Below, in pieces: positions 9,560-17,646 of a DNA stretch of 64,000 nt. The notes below the pieces were generated by a model, which saw only the letters and a list, made by a program, of their open reading frames with translations, had not been told where the DNA came from and did not search any database. Made by a program: the position numbers and the translations under genes. Every line of letters begins with the position of its first letter. Positions within the stretch are counted from its first letter, which is position 1. Location: the NCBI GenBank assembly GCA_963717375.1, contig OY970329.1, positions 2,604,001 to 2,668,000 on the forward strand, read 5' to 3'. The stretch is from VRUE01 sp963717375 (GTDB taxonomy: Bacteria > Actinomycetota > Thermoleophilia > Solirubrobacterales > 70-9).

Positions 9560-9669
9560 GCCGTGCGCCTGGCTGTCGATTCGTCGCCCCGTAAGAACCT
9601 CAATCTTTCGTTGAGTCCAGGCCAAGGGGATTCGGATTACGCTAAGAATAAATTGAATAATAAATTTAT

Positions 9670-9696
9670 CTCCGGCCTAGCCCAGCTGGGCCGGAG
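9670..9696. other. GC hairpin with nested palindrome after an AT-rich tract
   Basis: CTCCGGCC (9670-9677) pairs perfectly with GGCCGGAG (9689-9696) around an 11-nt loop. A 12-bp palindrome GCCCAGCTGGGC (9680-9691) is nested across it. It follows a run of A/T bases at about 9647-9669 and precedes the Shine-Dalgarno of the next gene (GGAG near 9706). It could be a terminator of the integrase operon, a leader structure, or part of an attachment site. Confidence 0.4.
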
Positions 9697-9717
9697 GCCT
9701 TGGAATGGAGAAGAGTA

Positions 9718-10197
9718 ATGAGACGAAACTGGATTGTTGCCGTGGGGCTCATCCTTGGCCTCTGCCTGCTGGCAGGAGCTTCTATCGCTGGCGCTGAAGG
9801 GCCATCGTCAGAAGCGGCGCCTCCGGAAGAACCTGCCTTGGTTGAACCGCCCGCGGAAGAACCGGTCGCAGAAGCACCTAGTCTGGTTGAACCGTCCGCG
9901 GAAGAACCGAGTCTAGTTGAACCATTTGCAGAAGAAGGCTGTGCTGCCAACCTGATTTGCGTGTACCACAAAGTAAAATTCGAAAGTCTCAACTTTCTAG
10001 ATCCTGTGTGTGGAACCTCCCAAATTTGGACAGAAGGCGCACCGTGGAAATCTGCCCGAAATCGATGCGGCAACAAGACCGACTGGATCCGGTTAAACGG
10101 ATCGGTCGTAGCGTGCATGAACCCAGGCGGAGATAGGCCCAACCCCGGCACCTTTAATGAAGTGTTCATTCCCGTCGAATTCGGTGCGTTCTGTTGA
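9718..10197 (+). CDS. secreted Pro/Glu-repeat protein, peptidase inhibitor I36-like tail
   Basis: Exported 159-residue protein. Residues 1-26 form a signal peptide (RRNWIVAVGLILGLCLLAG) ending near GAE. Residues about 27-75 are a Pro/Glu-rich repeat (variants of EEPSLVEPSA), probably an extended spacer. The C-terminal 85 residues have six Cys and resemble beta/gamma-crystallin-like peptidase inhibitors of family I36 (CVYHKVKF, then SARNRCGNKTDWIRL). ATG 9718 is supported by GGAGAAG 7-13 nt upstream. It sits beside the integrase operon as cargo. The family call is tentative. Confidence 0.5.
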   Translation: MRRNWIVAVGLILGLCLLAGASIAGAEGPSSEAAPPEEPALVEPPAEEPVAEAPSLVEPSAEEPSLVEPFAEEGCAANLICVYHKVKFESLNFLDPVCGTSQIWTEGAPWKSARNRCGNKTDWIRLNGSVVACMNPGGDRPNPGTFNEVFIPVEFGAFC

Positions 10198-10365
10198 GAT
10201 CAATCCTCGATCGAGAGTAACCATCTGAGTAGACCTGTCCTTCTGGCGTCCGGAGAGTGCGGCCGTAGTCGGCTCCAGGTGCGCCAGGAGGACGCGATGG
10301 AGTGGGGGCCGCCGGCTCGATCACGTTCGAATCACACGCATGTTGCCGTCCGGCGAAGAGTTTGA

Positions 10366-10434
10366 CGGCTGGGCTGGAAACCCGGCACGATGGCGGCGAC
10401 GCTGGAGATCTATGGGCACTCCGACATGGAGTGA
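10366..10434 (+). pseudogene. 3' remnant of a tyrosine integrase
   Basis: In one frame this reads RLGWKPGTMAATLEIYGHSD then ME and a stop. It matches the last part of the two intact integrases here (GWKPSTITAMLETYGHAD in integrase 2), including the active-site Tyr. Upstream the frame is closed by a stop, so only about 22 codons remain. It marks an earlier integration or decay event directly ahead of the duplicated module. Confidence 0.75.
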
Positions 10435-10451
10435 AGAAACTTGCGAAAATC

Positions 10452-10893
10452 CAGCCATGAACCGCCGCTGGTTCAAGGGACGGCTTGAGGCGCTGATAGA
10501 CGCCGCGGTCCTCTTTGTGGTGCTGAAGCTGATCGCGCCATTTGTATTGCCTTGGGCTGCGTCACTGGCTTTCGGCTTGACGTTAGATCCTGCTCTTGCC
10601 AGTCCGGTTCTCCTTGGAGCTGGGGCGCTCTTTGTTCTTCGGGATATAAAAAAAATGACCCTCGTATACTAGAATTTTAGTATTCCAGTTCAACCTGTCT
10701 GGTCCCTTGGTGACAGTGCTGTGCGCGAGGGAGTTTTCAGATGCAGCATCACCCCAACAAAGCAACGGTGTGGGCGGCAGTCCAGTGCCGGCGCAATGCC
10801 CGTAGGAAGGCGGCCTAGAATCCAAGCCGATGTGGGGAGTCGGCAAGGCTAGGGCCAGGGCGATCGTCGCCCGCGTGGGCGCGGCCAGTGCTG
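10452..10893 (+). repeat. direct repeat copy A of a two-gene module
   Basis: About 442 bp that align along their length with 33482-33924 in the same orientation, including coding and non-coding parts. Shared blocks include the small membrane gene, the string GATATAAAAAAA after IK codons, AGTTCAACCTGTCTGGTCC and GCCCGCGTGGGCGCGGCC. Divergence is spread throughout, so the duplication is not recent. Confidence 0.85.
10457..10672 (+). CDS. small membrane protein, module copy A
   Basis: 71-residue protein with two hydrophobic stretches (AAVLFVVLKLIAPFVLPWAA and PVLLGAGALFVLRD), so probably two membrane passes, with a basic N-terminus (NRRWFKGRLEAL). It is a clear paralogue of the gene at 33487. 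ATG 10457 is chosen because the homology to copy B begins there. Function unknown. Confidence 0.6.
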   Translation: MNRRWFKGRLEALIDAAVLFVVLKLIAPFVLPWAASLAFGLTLDPALASPVLLGAGALFVLRDIKKMTLVY

Positions 10894-10919
10894 AGATCGC
10901 CGCCCGCGTTGGCCAGTAG
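10830..10919 (+). pseudogene. truncated copy of the 260-residue module gene
   Basis: ATG 10830 opens a 29-codon frame (KARARAIVARVGAASAE) that matches the first residues of the intact gene at 33861 (RARAGAIIARVGAASAG) and then stops at TAG 10917. The putative -10 TAGAAT eight nt upstream is conserved as TAGATT in the intact copy. The rest of the gene is missing, and 10920-11100 shows nothing else convincing. Confidence 0.7.
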
Positions 10920-11100
10920 CGCGCCCATTCCTTCAGTAGCTGAGGGATGGGCAGCCTAGATCCCTTTATGAATACGCCTTGACGGATCAGTCTTTTCCGT
11001 GCCGGTTTAAGGGAGGAGCACGTGCAGCCCCAATCAGGGACCAAGCCTGCTTGTCGATTGCCTTCCGTGCATCAATGCTTTAGCCTTTGTATTCAGTTGA

Positions 11101-11976
11101 GTGAAAATCATGCCTGATAGCTCATTGAACGACTTTTCTCTTGCCGATGAGCCGCTATACGAGCGGACAGAGATCGATGGAATTGAGTTTGTCAGGGACG
11201 CTGACGGCGCCTGGCGCTACGCCGACAACTGGATCTTGGTTCCGGGAGCGCGAGACGTGACCTTGACCGAGCGCTTCCGCCCCAAGCTGATCATCGATGC
11301 CGAGGAGGAGGTCGAGCGGGTCGTTGTCAGCGGCAACGACATAGCGGCGGCGCCCGAGCTGCTCAACTGGTGCATCGCTGAGGGCAGGCTGATTACTGAT
11401 GGGGACGAGCTGGTTGAGGTCTTGGTTCCGTACGAGCAGTGGCGGGCGCGTGATCGGGTTCCCGGCGCGCTGATCTCCCCGGAGCACCACGGCAGCGAAG
11501 CCGAGCAACAGGTAGCTGCCGCGGAGCGTCAGTTCCGAGAAGCCGAGCAGCAGCTCGATAAAGCAGCCAGCTACCGAGCTGAGGTCTTGCGCCAACACGC
11601 CGACGAAATGACCCGTCAGGAAGCGCGGGCGATCACCGGCTTGAGCGTTGGCCGCGTCCAGCAATTGATCCGCGAGGAGATGGATAGCCCCGATCCCGAA
11701 GCGATGAGTGAGGCTCAGGTTGAGCAGCTTGACCTGAGCCTCATGTGGCTTGCCACGCGGGGGCCGAGGAATATGGACGCCCTCCATAGGCTTCTTACCG
11801 AAGAAACCAGGACCGTCTATCCGACCAACCTTATTCGGCGCAGGATCACTACGTTGGCGGAACGAGGTCTCTTGAGTGCTTCTGGCAAGGGCGTTGTCCT
11901 CAGGCCTAAGGGCGTAGATGCCCTGAGCAACGCCCGGCACAGCGGGAAACTAAACCTGCTTGATGGGATTGGCTAG
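11101..11976 (+). CDS. coiled-coil/helix-turn-helix protein
   Basis: About 290 residues, family not recognised. Residues about 140-180 form an Ala/Glu/Gln-rich coiled coil. It is followed by a helix-turn-helix-like segment (QEARAITGLSVGRVQQLIRE) and a C-terminal winged-helix-like region (NLIRRRITTLAERGLLSASG). This suggests a DNA-binding protein. GTG 11101 or ATG 11110 may be the start; neither has a strong ribosome site. It lies in the scar zone with small membrane and orphan genes. Confidence 0.55.
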   Translation: MKIMPDSSLNDFSLADEPLYERTEIDGIEFVRDADGAWRYADNWILVPGARDVTLTERFRPKLIIDAEEEVERVVVSGNDIAAAPELLNWCIAEGRLITDGDELVEVLVPYEQWRARDRVPGALISPEHHGSEAEQQVAAAERQFREAEQQLDKAASYRAEVLRQHADEMTRQEARAITGLSVGRVQQLIREEMDSPDPEAMSEAQVEQLDLSLMWLATRGPRNMDALHRLLTEETRTVYPTNLIRRRITTLAERGLLSASGKGVVLRPKGVDALSNARHSGKLNLLDGIG

Positions 11977-11985
11977 GGGCATGGT

Positions 11986-12261
11986 TTGAACCCTCCATCT
12001 CGCCCGATCCGCACTGAGCTGAATGACGCGCTTGTCGGTGGCATTCGCCAGCGCGGTCCTGATGCCTTCGGCATGATGATCGACGCTTTGGTCCGCTTGG
12101 TTGTCGGCGTGATCACCTTCGCAGTCTTGTTGGGGATCAGTCAGCTCGCGGGCTATGAGATCACTGCTGTGCCCTTCGTCGGAATGACCGGCGTATCCGG
12201 CCTGGCCAGTTGGCTGCTCACTCGACGCTCGCAGTCAGAAGACGAGAAAGAAGGGGAATGA
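11986..12261 (+). CDS. small membrane protein, 3' end apparently frameshifted
   Basis: 91-residue protein from a TTG start, with hydrophobic segments LVRLVVGVITFAVLLGI and VPFVGMTGVSGLASWLL, so two probable membrane passes. The stop follows a GGGG run (12253-12256). Removing one G would continue the protein in a well-formed acidic frame to a stop at 12386-12388. The shown stop is therefore probably caused by an indel or a base-call error. Confidence 0.45.
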   Translation: MNPPSRPIRTELNDALVGGIRQRGPDAFGMMIDALVRLVVGVITFAVLLGISQLAGYEITAVPFVGMTGVSGLASWLLTRRSQSEDEKEGE

Positions 12262-12388
12262 GCCCGGGTATTTCAAAGAGCCAAATGAGGAGCAAAAGGC
12301 CGCGTTCCTGACCGAGATCGTGGGCGAGGACTTGAGCCGCGCAGACCTGATCGAGGCAATGGGAGAAACTCTTGGTCTTTGTCAGTGA
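12257..12388 (+). other. frameshifted continuation of the small membrane protein
   Basis: This frame reads as a plausible soluble tail (EPGYFKEPNEEQKAAFLTEI, then GEDLSRADLIEAMGETLG) with no suitable start codon of its own near its beginning. It joins the upstream frame if one base of the GGGG run at 12253-12256 is removed. Its stop overlaps the TTG start of the next gene. Confidence 0.5.
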
Positions 12389-12788
12389 GAGCACGTACCA
12401 GTGGGAGAACAACTACTACGCGCTGGTTTACGCGACTATGGCGCGCTCAGCGAGAACCTTTGAAGACAAGGTTCTCGCTGAGGATCTTGCCCGCTGCACG
12501 AGGGCGGCGAGAGCCGCGATCGAGCCGGTGGTCGCGGAGGTCAGGCGCGACGGCGTGCCCTTTGAGTGGCTGCGGCGTTGCGAAGAGGAAGGCCACGATG
12601 GGACCCGCCTCGGAGGCTGCGTGAAGTTCTACATTCCCCGTCGGGCAGTGGGGAGCTGTCCTGGCTGGCGACGAGGAATCTGCGAAGCGGCACTTGTCCT
12701 CATCACCATCGGCGAGCGCCATCCCGCGCAGCAATGGAAGCCGAGCGTTTACGAGATCGCTCACCGTCGCTTCAATCGGAGTCCGTGA
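12372..12788 (+). CDS. hypothetical protein, scar-zone end
   Basis: 138 residues, family not recognised. It is soluble and Arg/Ala-rich with several Cys (RRCEEEGH, GGCVKFYIP, GSCPGWRRGIC), which may bind metal. The only start available after the upstream in-frame stop (12348) is TTG 12372 or a later codon. It overlaps the end of the preceding frame, suggesting coupling. It ends next to a GTGAT-N6-GTGAT repeat pair. Confidence 0.4.
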   Translation: MVFVSESTYQWENNYYALVYATMARSARTFEDKVLAEDLARCTRAARAAIEPVVAEVRRDGVPFEWLRRCEEEGHDGTRLGGCVKFYIPRRAVGSCPGWRRGICEAALVLITIGERHPAQQWKPSVYEIAHRRFNRSP

Positions 12789-12800
12789 TACGAGAGTGAT
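12785..12800 (+). repeat. GTGAT-N6-GTGAT pair (candidate recombinase/arm site)
   Basis: Two GTGAT words start 11 bp apart, one helical turn, immediately before the stop of the preceding gene. The surrounding string AGTGATATATC and a downstream TCTCCCCGATG block (12849-12859) resemble the sequence after the module gene at 34681-34770. Confidence 0.4.
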
Positions 12801-12934
12801 ATATCTCCCACCGCAAACGTAGTCTGGGAGCGGAATTGGTTCTGTCTCCCCGATGCCCGATCCGCATAGCTCCGCATGAGCCCGCATAGCCCCGCAGATG
12901 TCAAGGGCGCCAGCGGCCTACCCGGAGGGCGAAT

Positions 12935-12975
12935 GTGATGCCAGCGTGATGCACGCGATGAGGGGCGGTGATGCC
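12935..12975 (+). repeat. GTGATGC cluster (candidate recombinase/arm sites)
   Basis: GTGATGC occurs at 12935, 12946 and 12969. The first two are 11 bp apart, the same spacing as the pairs at 12785 and 34681. It lies between the last orphan gene and the DUF998 gene, at a plausible element boundary. Confidence 0.35.
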
Positions 12976-13023
12976 ATCCGCGATCCATAAGCGATCTCAT
13001 TTCTAAGCGCCGGTTCGGAGGCC

Positions 13024-13029
13024 TACTCT
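13024..13029 (+). promoter_or_regulatory. leaderless -10 (TACTCT) of DUF998 gene
   Basis: TACTCT ends 6 nt before ATG 13036, with no Shine-Dalgarno between, the geometry of actinobacterial leaderless promoters. Confidence 0.5.
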
Positions 13030-13035
13030 GCGGAC

Positions 13036-13662
13036 ATGTCGCTTCGAGCGTGGATCTGGGTCGCGGTGGTCGGGCTGGTGATCTTCGTTGCCGTTGTCGC
13101 CACGCAGGGCGGGTTGTTGGCGCCGAGCTTCGATCCCGGCCGTCAAGAGATCTCCGAGTACGTTCACTCCCCCGCTGGTGCCGCGATGGTGGTCGGGTTT
13201 CTCTGCTGGGCCCTCTCGCTGGCGGTCCTCGCCAGCCTGATCGCCCATGTCTACTGGACCCCCGGCGGTGGCGATTGGCCGGCTTGCCTCCAGGCGGGGG
13301 CGCTGTTGCTCGCCGCGGTCGCGGTCGTCGTGTTGGCGATCTTTCCCACCGACAGGGGGGTGGAGATCCCAGGCGTTGTAACGCACGCCACGCTGACCGG
13401 GCAGATCCACGATGCGGCAGCGGCTTCGGCGACCGTGGGCATTCTCACCGCAGCGCTGATCGGTGCCGTGCGACGCGGCGGGTCGATTCGCGTCCTTGGT
13501 TTGACGCTGGTGGGAATCGGGATCGCCTCAAGCGTCGTCCTGCTCGCGATGGGCGATCCGCTTCCTGGCGTTAGGCAGCGCGCACTAGTCGCCGTCGGTT
13601 GTCTCTGGCAGGCCGCCTGGCTGTTCGAGGTGAGCCGGGACGTGGCTCCTACTTCGGCCTGA
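13036..13662 (+). CDS. DUF998-type membrane protein
   Basis: 208-residue integral membrane protein with about six hydrophobic helices (WIWVAVVGLVIFVAVVA at the start). The EISEYVHSP stretch, FPTDRG and IHDAAAASA follow the pattern of the DUF998 family, whose molecular role is unknown. The downstream gene is convergent and overlaps its 3' end by 14 nt. Confidence 0.65.
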   Translation: MSLRAWIWVAVVGLVIFVAVVATQGGLLAPSFDPGRQEISEYVHSPAGAAMVVGFLCWALSLAVLASLIAHVYWTPGGGDWPACLQAGALLLAAVAVVVLAIFPTDRGVEIPGVVTHATLTGQIHDAAAASATVGILTAALIGAVRRGGSIRVLGLTLVGIGIASSVVLLAMGDPLPGVRQRALVAVGCLWQAAWLFEVSRDVAPTSA

Positions 13663-14674
13663 AGCAGCGCGGGTTCTCGATGCAGTACCAGTTGATGCCC
13701 GAACAGCGGCCCGCGCAGCCGGAGAACTTGGAAGTCGCTTGACGAATCGCATCCGCCTCGGCGATCGGCACGCTGTCGAAGTCTTTCTCAAATCGCAGCG
13801 GACTGGGGAGCTCGGTCGCCTCCCTTGGCTCTATGGCGGCAAGTTGGATGCCCTCGAGGGCCACGTCGACCACGTAACGGCGCCCCTCGATATACAAGGG
13901 ATCCAGCTTGCGCCAAAGACGCCACCACGGCCGGCGCCCCGCGCGACGTTCTACGGTGACCGTCTGTCCAACGATTCCCTTGACGTGCCCGCCCTGTCCG
14001 ACTTGCTTCGCCAAGAAGCTGCCTCGGATGAGTGCCGTCACCGCATAGGCGCCGAACGTCAACATCACGATCCAAGCTGCCGCATGGGCCACGAGCTCAA
14101 GCCCGGTCACCGCCCAGAGCACCGCCGCTATCGCTGCGGAAAGACCGAGGCGGAAGGCCAGGGTTCCGACGACGCGGTGGATGTACCACCATCGGGTTAC
14201 CTCCTTCCAAGTCCAGGGAAAGGTGAAGGACTCTTCCTCTTCGCTCGCGCGACAGGGACGGTAGCCAAGCTGGCCACTTACGCGCGGCAAGATCACGTAC
14301 CAGTCGACGAGGCTTGACGCCCAAACGACGACGGCGGCCAGCACAAGTGCCACGGTGGCGCCGTGAATTGCGTCGTAACCGGCGAGCGGGTGCGCAATGG
14401 TCGTCGCGAATAGGGCTGCAAACAACGTCGCCGGCAGTAGCACGGCAAGGGCGTCACCTGCGACTATGCGGTCAAGGCGCGCGCGGTGGGAGGGAACAGA
14501 CATCGTCCCAGCTCGGACCAGATCCCAACGGTACTTCTCGCGCAACGCCAGCAGCCAGGCGAGGGCCACGATGCCACAAAAGGTGGCGATATTGGCCGCG
14601 TCGAATGCTGCGGCGCTCGCGACAAGGATCGCTAGGACGATGACCTGGCCTCGCACGTATGGGATCGGATTCAT
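13649..14674 (-). CDS. multi-pass membrane protein with C-terminal Cys cluster
   Basis: 341 residues, family not recognised. Several hydrophobic helices occupy the first two thirds (VIVLAILVASAAAFDAA, VALVLAAVVVWASSLVDW). A soluble domain follows, and the C-terminus has four Cys (GCAGRCSGINWYCIENPRC) that may bind metal or form disulfides. ATG 14674 is the obvious start. It overlaps the DUF998 gene tail to tail. Confidence 0.5.
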   Translation of the reverse strand: MNPIPYVRGQVIVLAILVASAAAFDAANIATFCGIVALAWLLALREKYRWDLVRAGTMSVPSHRARLDRIVAGDALAVLLPATLFAALFATTIAHPLAGYDAIHGATVALVLAAVVVWASSLVDWYVILPRVSGQLGYRPCRASEEEESFTFPWTWKEVTRWWYIHRVVGTLAFRLGLSAAIAAVLWAVTGLELVAHAAAWIVMLTFGAYAVTALIRGSFLAKQVGQGGHVKGIVGQTVTVERRAGRRPWWRLWRKLDPLYIEGRRYVVDVALEGIQLAAIEPREATELPSPLRFEKDFDSVPIAEADAIRQATSKFSGCAGRCSGINWYCIENPRCFRPK

Positions 14675-14741
14675 GCCTCGGAATGTATGCCCTCGAGGCC
14701 TCGGCGAGGACCATTCGCCTGGGGCTGGTGTGTGAACCGCC

Positions 14742-15805
14742 CTACTTGGCCCCTCGGCGGGGTCGGTTCCTCGCCCAGACTTCGTCCATGTCGACAGTCT
14801 TTAGCGCCTCCGCCATTCGCTGTAGTGCGTTGTCTGAATAGCGATAGTGTTTTTGTGAGTCGAAGTCGAAGACGTGGACGCAGTCCTCGTCTTCGTCGAT
14901 TCCGAGGTGTCGCCTCAGTGCCAGCACCTTGGGCGGCGCAGCTCCAGGCGTCGTGCCAGGTCGGGCTTGGATATGTAGTACTTGCGCTGCAGGTCCACCT
15001 CCCTCACCGCTGCGGCCTGACGCGGATCGTCAGCGGCGACGTATTCGACGGGGGCTCCCTCTCCTCGGGTGAAGTGCACCTTCAGGGTCGGCCCGTCCTG
15101 GGAGAACTGCGTGCCCACCTGACCGAGGCGTGGGAAGACGCTGGCGATGTCCTTGCCCTCGCGAATTCCGCGCTCGACCCGGTTCACGTCGCGCTCGGAG
15201 ACTTGGGCCTCCTCGGAGACGTGACCCTCTAGCGCAAGCAGGCCGCGTATTTGTGCTCGGGCCTCCGCGCGACGACGCTTTCCCGGTTGCAGCAGGTTTG
15301 TGACCTGGCGGAACTGCTCGTCGACTAGCACCTGAATGTCGCGCGGAGGAGAGGTCGAGATCGGCAGCACTCTTTCGGGCAGGTGTTCGGCCAAGCGCTC
15401 GCCGAAGTTCGCGTCCAAGATTTCCTCGAAGAGCGTGACCGCGCCGCGGGCGTGCACGTAGAGCAGGTCCTCGCTGACGCTGGCCAGGTAGTGCTGCTCG
15501 TCGTCACGCAAGGCGTCGATCGCGCGCATGACCCCGAGGTCGGCCTCGCCGAGCCCGAGGTACTCGCTGGAGAGATTTACACACTTCTCGAAGCCGATGG
15601 AGCGGCCGCTGCGTCGGTCGAACACTTTCACGCCCTGCTCCAGTAGCGCGGCCTTCAACAACATCTCGAAGCTGTGCTGGAGGTGCAGCAGCACAGTTGT
15701 CTGTCGACCATCGTCATCGACGCCATTAAAGGCAGCCGTAGCCCGTCGCAGCGACGAAATCGCCTTGTCCTTCAGCAAGCCAGAGATTCGGCGCACGGTG
15801 ATCAA
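14742..15805 (-). pseudogene. DUF3644/HEPN-like protein, one-base frameshift
   Basis: Matches the DUF3644 pattern: an N-terminal all-helical domain (LLHLQHSFEMLLKAALLEQG) and a C-terminal DNA-binding-like part. ALRDDEQHYLA contains R-x4-H, the signature of HEPN-fold RNases, so a toxin or abortive-infection nuclease is plausible (inference). The first frame, starting at TTG 15805 or GTG 15796, ends in RRPRCWH and a stop at 14915-14917. The other frame carries on from KVLALRRHLGIDEDEDC to 14742. Adding one base in the run at 14931-14933 joins them. This is either a decayed gene or a sequencing error. It is convergent with the small gene end of 13649-14674. Confidence 0.7.
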
Positions 15806-16036
15806 GCCTAGTTCTGTCGCCGGCAGGGGGCCTATCTGGAGCGCCGGCCCTCTGGTCAGATGGCGAGGCCAGGCTTCTTCGGTCTTTTCCGGGAGGAGGC
15901 TTACTGCGCCCTATCCGAGTCAGCGGACCCGGGGCAGACCCGGATGATTATGGTCGACGCTATTCCGAATCCTCAGGGTCGGCCGTGGGTTAAGCAGTTG
16001 AACTCATCCAGCATGGTGGGATTGAGGGCAGTCCTC

Positions 16037-17092
16037 ATGGCAAAGCGGAGGAAGCAGTACGAAGCACGGATCTACCTCGGCCGAGACGAGAACGGCAAGC
16101 AGCGCTTCGACTACATCGGGAGATATGACCGAAAGCGAGATCGCGACAGGGCGGTTCGAAAAGCAAGGGAGGACCGCGAGGCCGAGGAGGGACGAGCGCC
16201 CTTCCCTCGCTGCGACGAATACGTGGATCGCTACTTGGCCGAGTACGCAGATCTCCACAAGGACTCTTCGCTCATTGCTGCCAGGAGGGGATTGAGGCGC
16301 TTCCGAGAGGATTTCGCCGGCCGCTCGCTAGATATCTCGCGGGCCGAGCTCAAAGACTGGATGAACGGCGAGGGGATCTGGGCTCACAAGCCGCCAGTCC
16401 CGAGGGGCTACCGCCCCACCATCGTCGCTCTCTACAACCACGCGATTGACGAGGACGACGTTCCGCTCGCTCGCAGCCCGGCGCGCAGGCTTGGACGCCG
16501 GTCTCGGAGCGCACGATCTCAGCTGGCGCCACCCACCGAGGCCGAGTTCGAGCGGTTGCTGAGCGCGTGCTCGGCACTGGGTGAGTATGCCCCTCGCATG
16601 CGGGAACTGATGCTGTTCGCCGCCTTTCAGTTGATGCGGCCGAGCGAGTTATACGCGCTGAAGGAGTCCCATATGGACTTCAACGAGATGCGAATCAGGA
16701 AGCAGGATCGGATCTACAAGGGCAAACACGACGTGCCGAAGACCGGCATCGTCACCGTTGCGCTCACCCGCCCCGCGCTCGATGCGATTGCAGGAAGGCC
16801 GACCGGGCGCGAGTACGTCTTCATGTCGAAGACCGGGAAGCCGCTTTCTCAGGCAACGCTTTCGGGCTATTGGGCGCAGGTCAAGGCGCGTGCTGAGCTT
16901 GAGTTCGATTTTTACCACGCGACCAAGCACTACGGGGTCCACTACATGTGGACCGTGCTCAAGCTTTCTCCTCGAGCGATTGCCGCAATCGCTGGCTGGA
17001 AGCCCAGCACGATCACGGCGATGCTGGAAACCTATGGGCACGCAGACATAGGCGCGTTTGAGGAGGTTGACGCTGCGTTCGCGCCGGACTAG
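16037..17092 (+). CDS. tyrosine recombinase/integrase 2 (HATKH variant)
   Basis: Paralogue of integrase 1, 351 residues from ATG 16037; the frame is open upstream to 15860 but homology begins near KQYEARIYLGRDENG. The catalytic Arg is in LMRPSELYAL, the HxxR box again reads HATKH (Lys for Arg), the Trp is in IAGWKPS and the Tyr in LETYGHAD. It shows that a second integration event or a duplicated element lies in this region. Its stop overlaps the stop of the convergent YwgA-like gene. Confidence 0.88.
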   Translation: MAKRRKQYEARIYLGRDENGKQRFDYIGRYDRKRDRDRAVRKAREDREAEEGRAPFPRCDEYVDRYLAEYADLHKDSSLIAARRGLRRFREDFAGRSLDISRAELKDWMNGEGIWAHKPPVPRGYRPTIVALYNHAIDEDDVPLARSPARRLGRRSRSARSQLAPPTEAEFERLLSACSALGEYAPRMRELMLFAAFQLMRPSELYALKESHMDFNEMRIRKQDRIYKGKHDVPKTGIVTVALTRPALDAIAGRPTGREYVFMSKTGKPLSQATLSGYWAQVKARAELEFDFYHATKHYGVHYMWTVLKLSPRAIAAIAGWKPSTITAMLETYGHADIGAFEEVDAAFAPD

Positions 17093-17646
17093 GCGGCGCT
17101 GGGGAAAGCTTTGGCGGCCTCGCTAAGCAAGCGATCGATCTCCCGTACGGCCTCCACCGCCGTCTCCACGGAAACGTGCTGCTTGAGTTTGTTCAAAGCC
17201 TCGGCTCGATCCTGTACAGATGCCTCGGCGCCAAGTTGGCGAGTTACCCAGAGGGCGGTGGCAAGGCGCTCAAGCTCAACGACGCGGCTCTGGCCTAGCT
17301 CCCCTGCGATCCAGTCCAAGCGGGGCCCGAACTTTGTCATCGTCCGCTGGAACCTCTCTTCGAGCTCCTCGCCGCGCGGCGTTGTGAGGACACGGGGCCC
17401 ATAGGGAGGGGGCTGGGCTTCGCGCTCGAGCAACCGGTCTGACTGCATCGCGCTGAGCTCGTCACGCAGCTCGAAGCTGAAGGGGCCGTGCTTGTAGAGG
17501 ATGAAGGCGAAGTCGAACGGCACCGCCAAAAGCTCATCGAGCAGGTAGGCGGCCTTCTGGATGTGGGTCTCGCCGGCCCAGGAGCCCTCGTCGCGCAGAC
17601 GACGGGCAAGGCCGATCAAGACCGCCTCTTGCGCGAGCTTATTCAC
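17089..17646 (-). CDS. YwgA-like protein paired with HD phosphohydrolase
   Basis: 185-residue soluble protein. The segment HIQKAAYLLDELLAVPFDF followed by ILYKHGPFSFEL resembles the YwgA/Panacea-like winged-helix families. The remainder is helical. The start overlaps the stop of the HD gene (4 nt), so the two are co-translated. In Bacillus subtilis ywgA lies next to the HD gene ywfO, which supports the pairing. A regulatory or antitoxin-like partner role is possible but unproven. Confidence 0.55.
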   Translation of the reverse strand: MNKLAQEAVLIGLARRLRDEGSWAGETHIQKAAYLLDELLAVPFDFAFILYKHGPFSFELRDELSAMQSDRLLEREAQPPPYGPRVLTTPRGEELEERFQRTMTKFGPRLDWIAGELGQSRVVELERLATALWVTRQLGAEASVQDRAEALNKLKQHVSVETAVEAVREIDRLLSEAAKAFPSAA

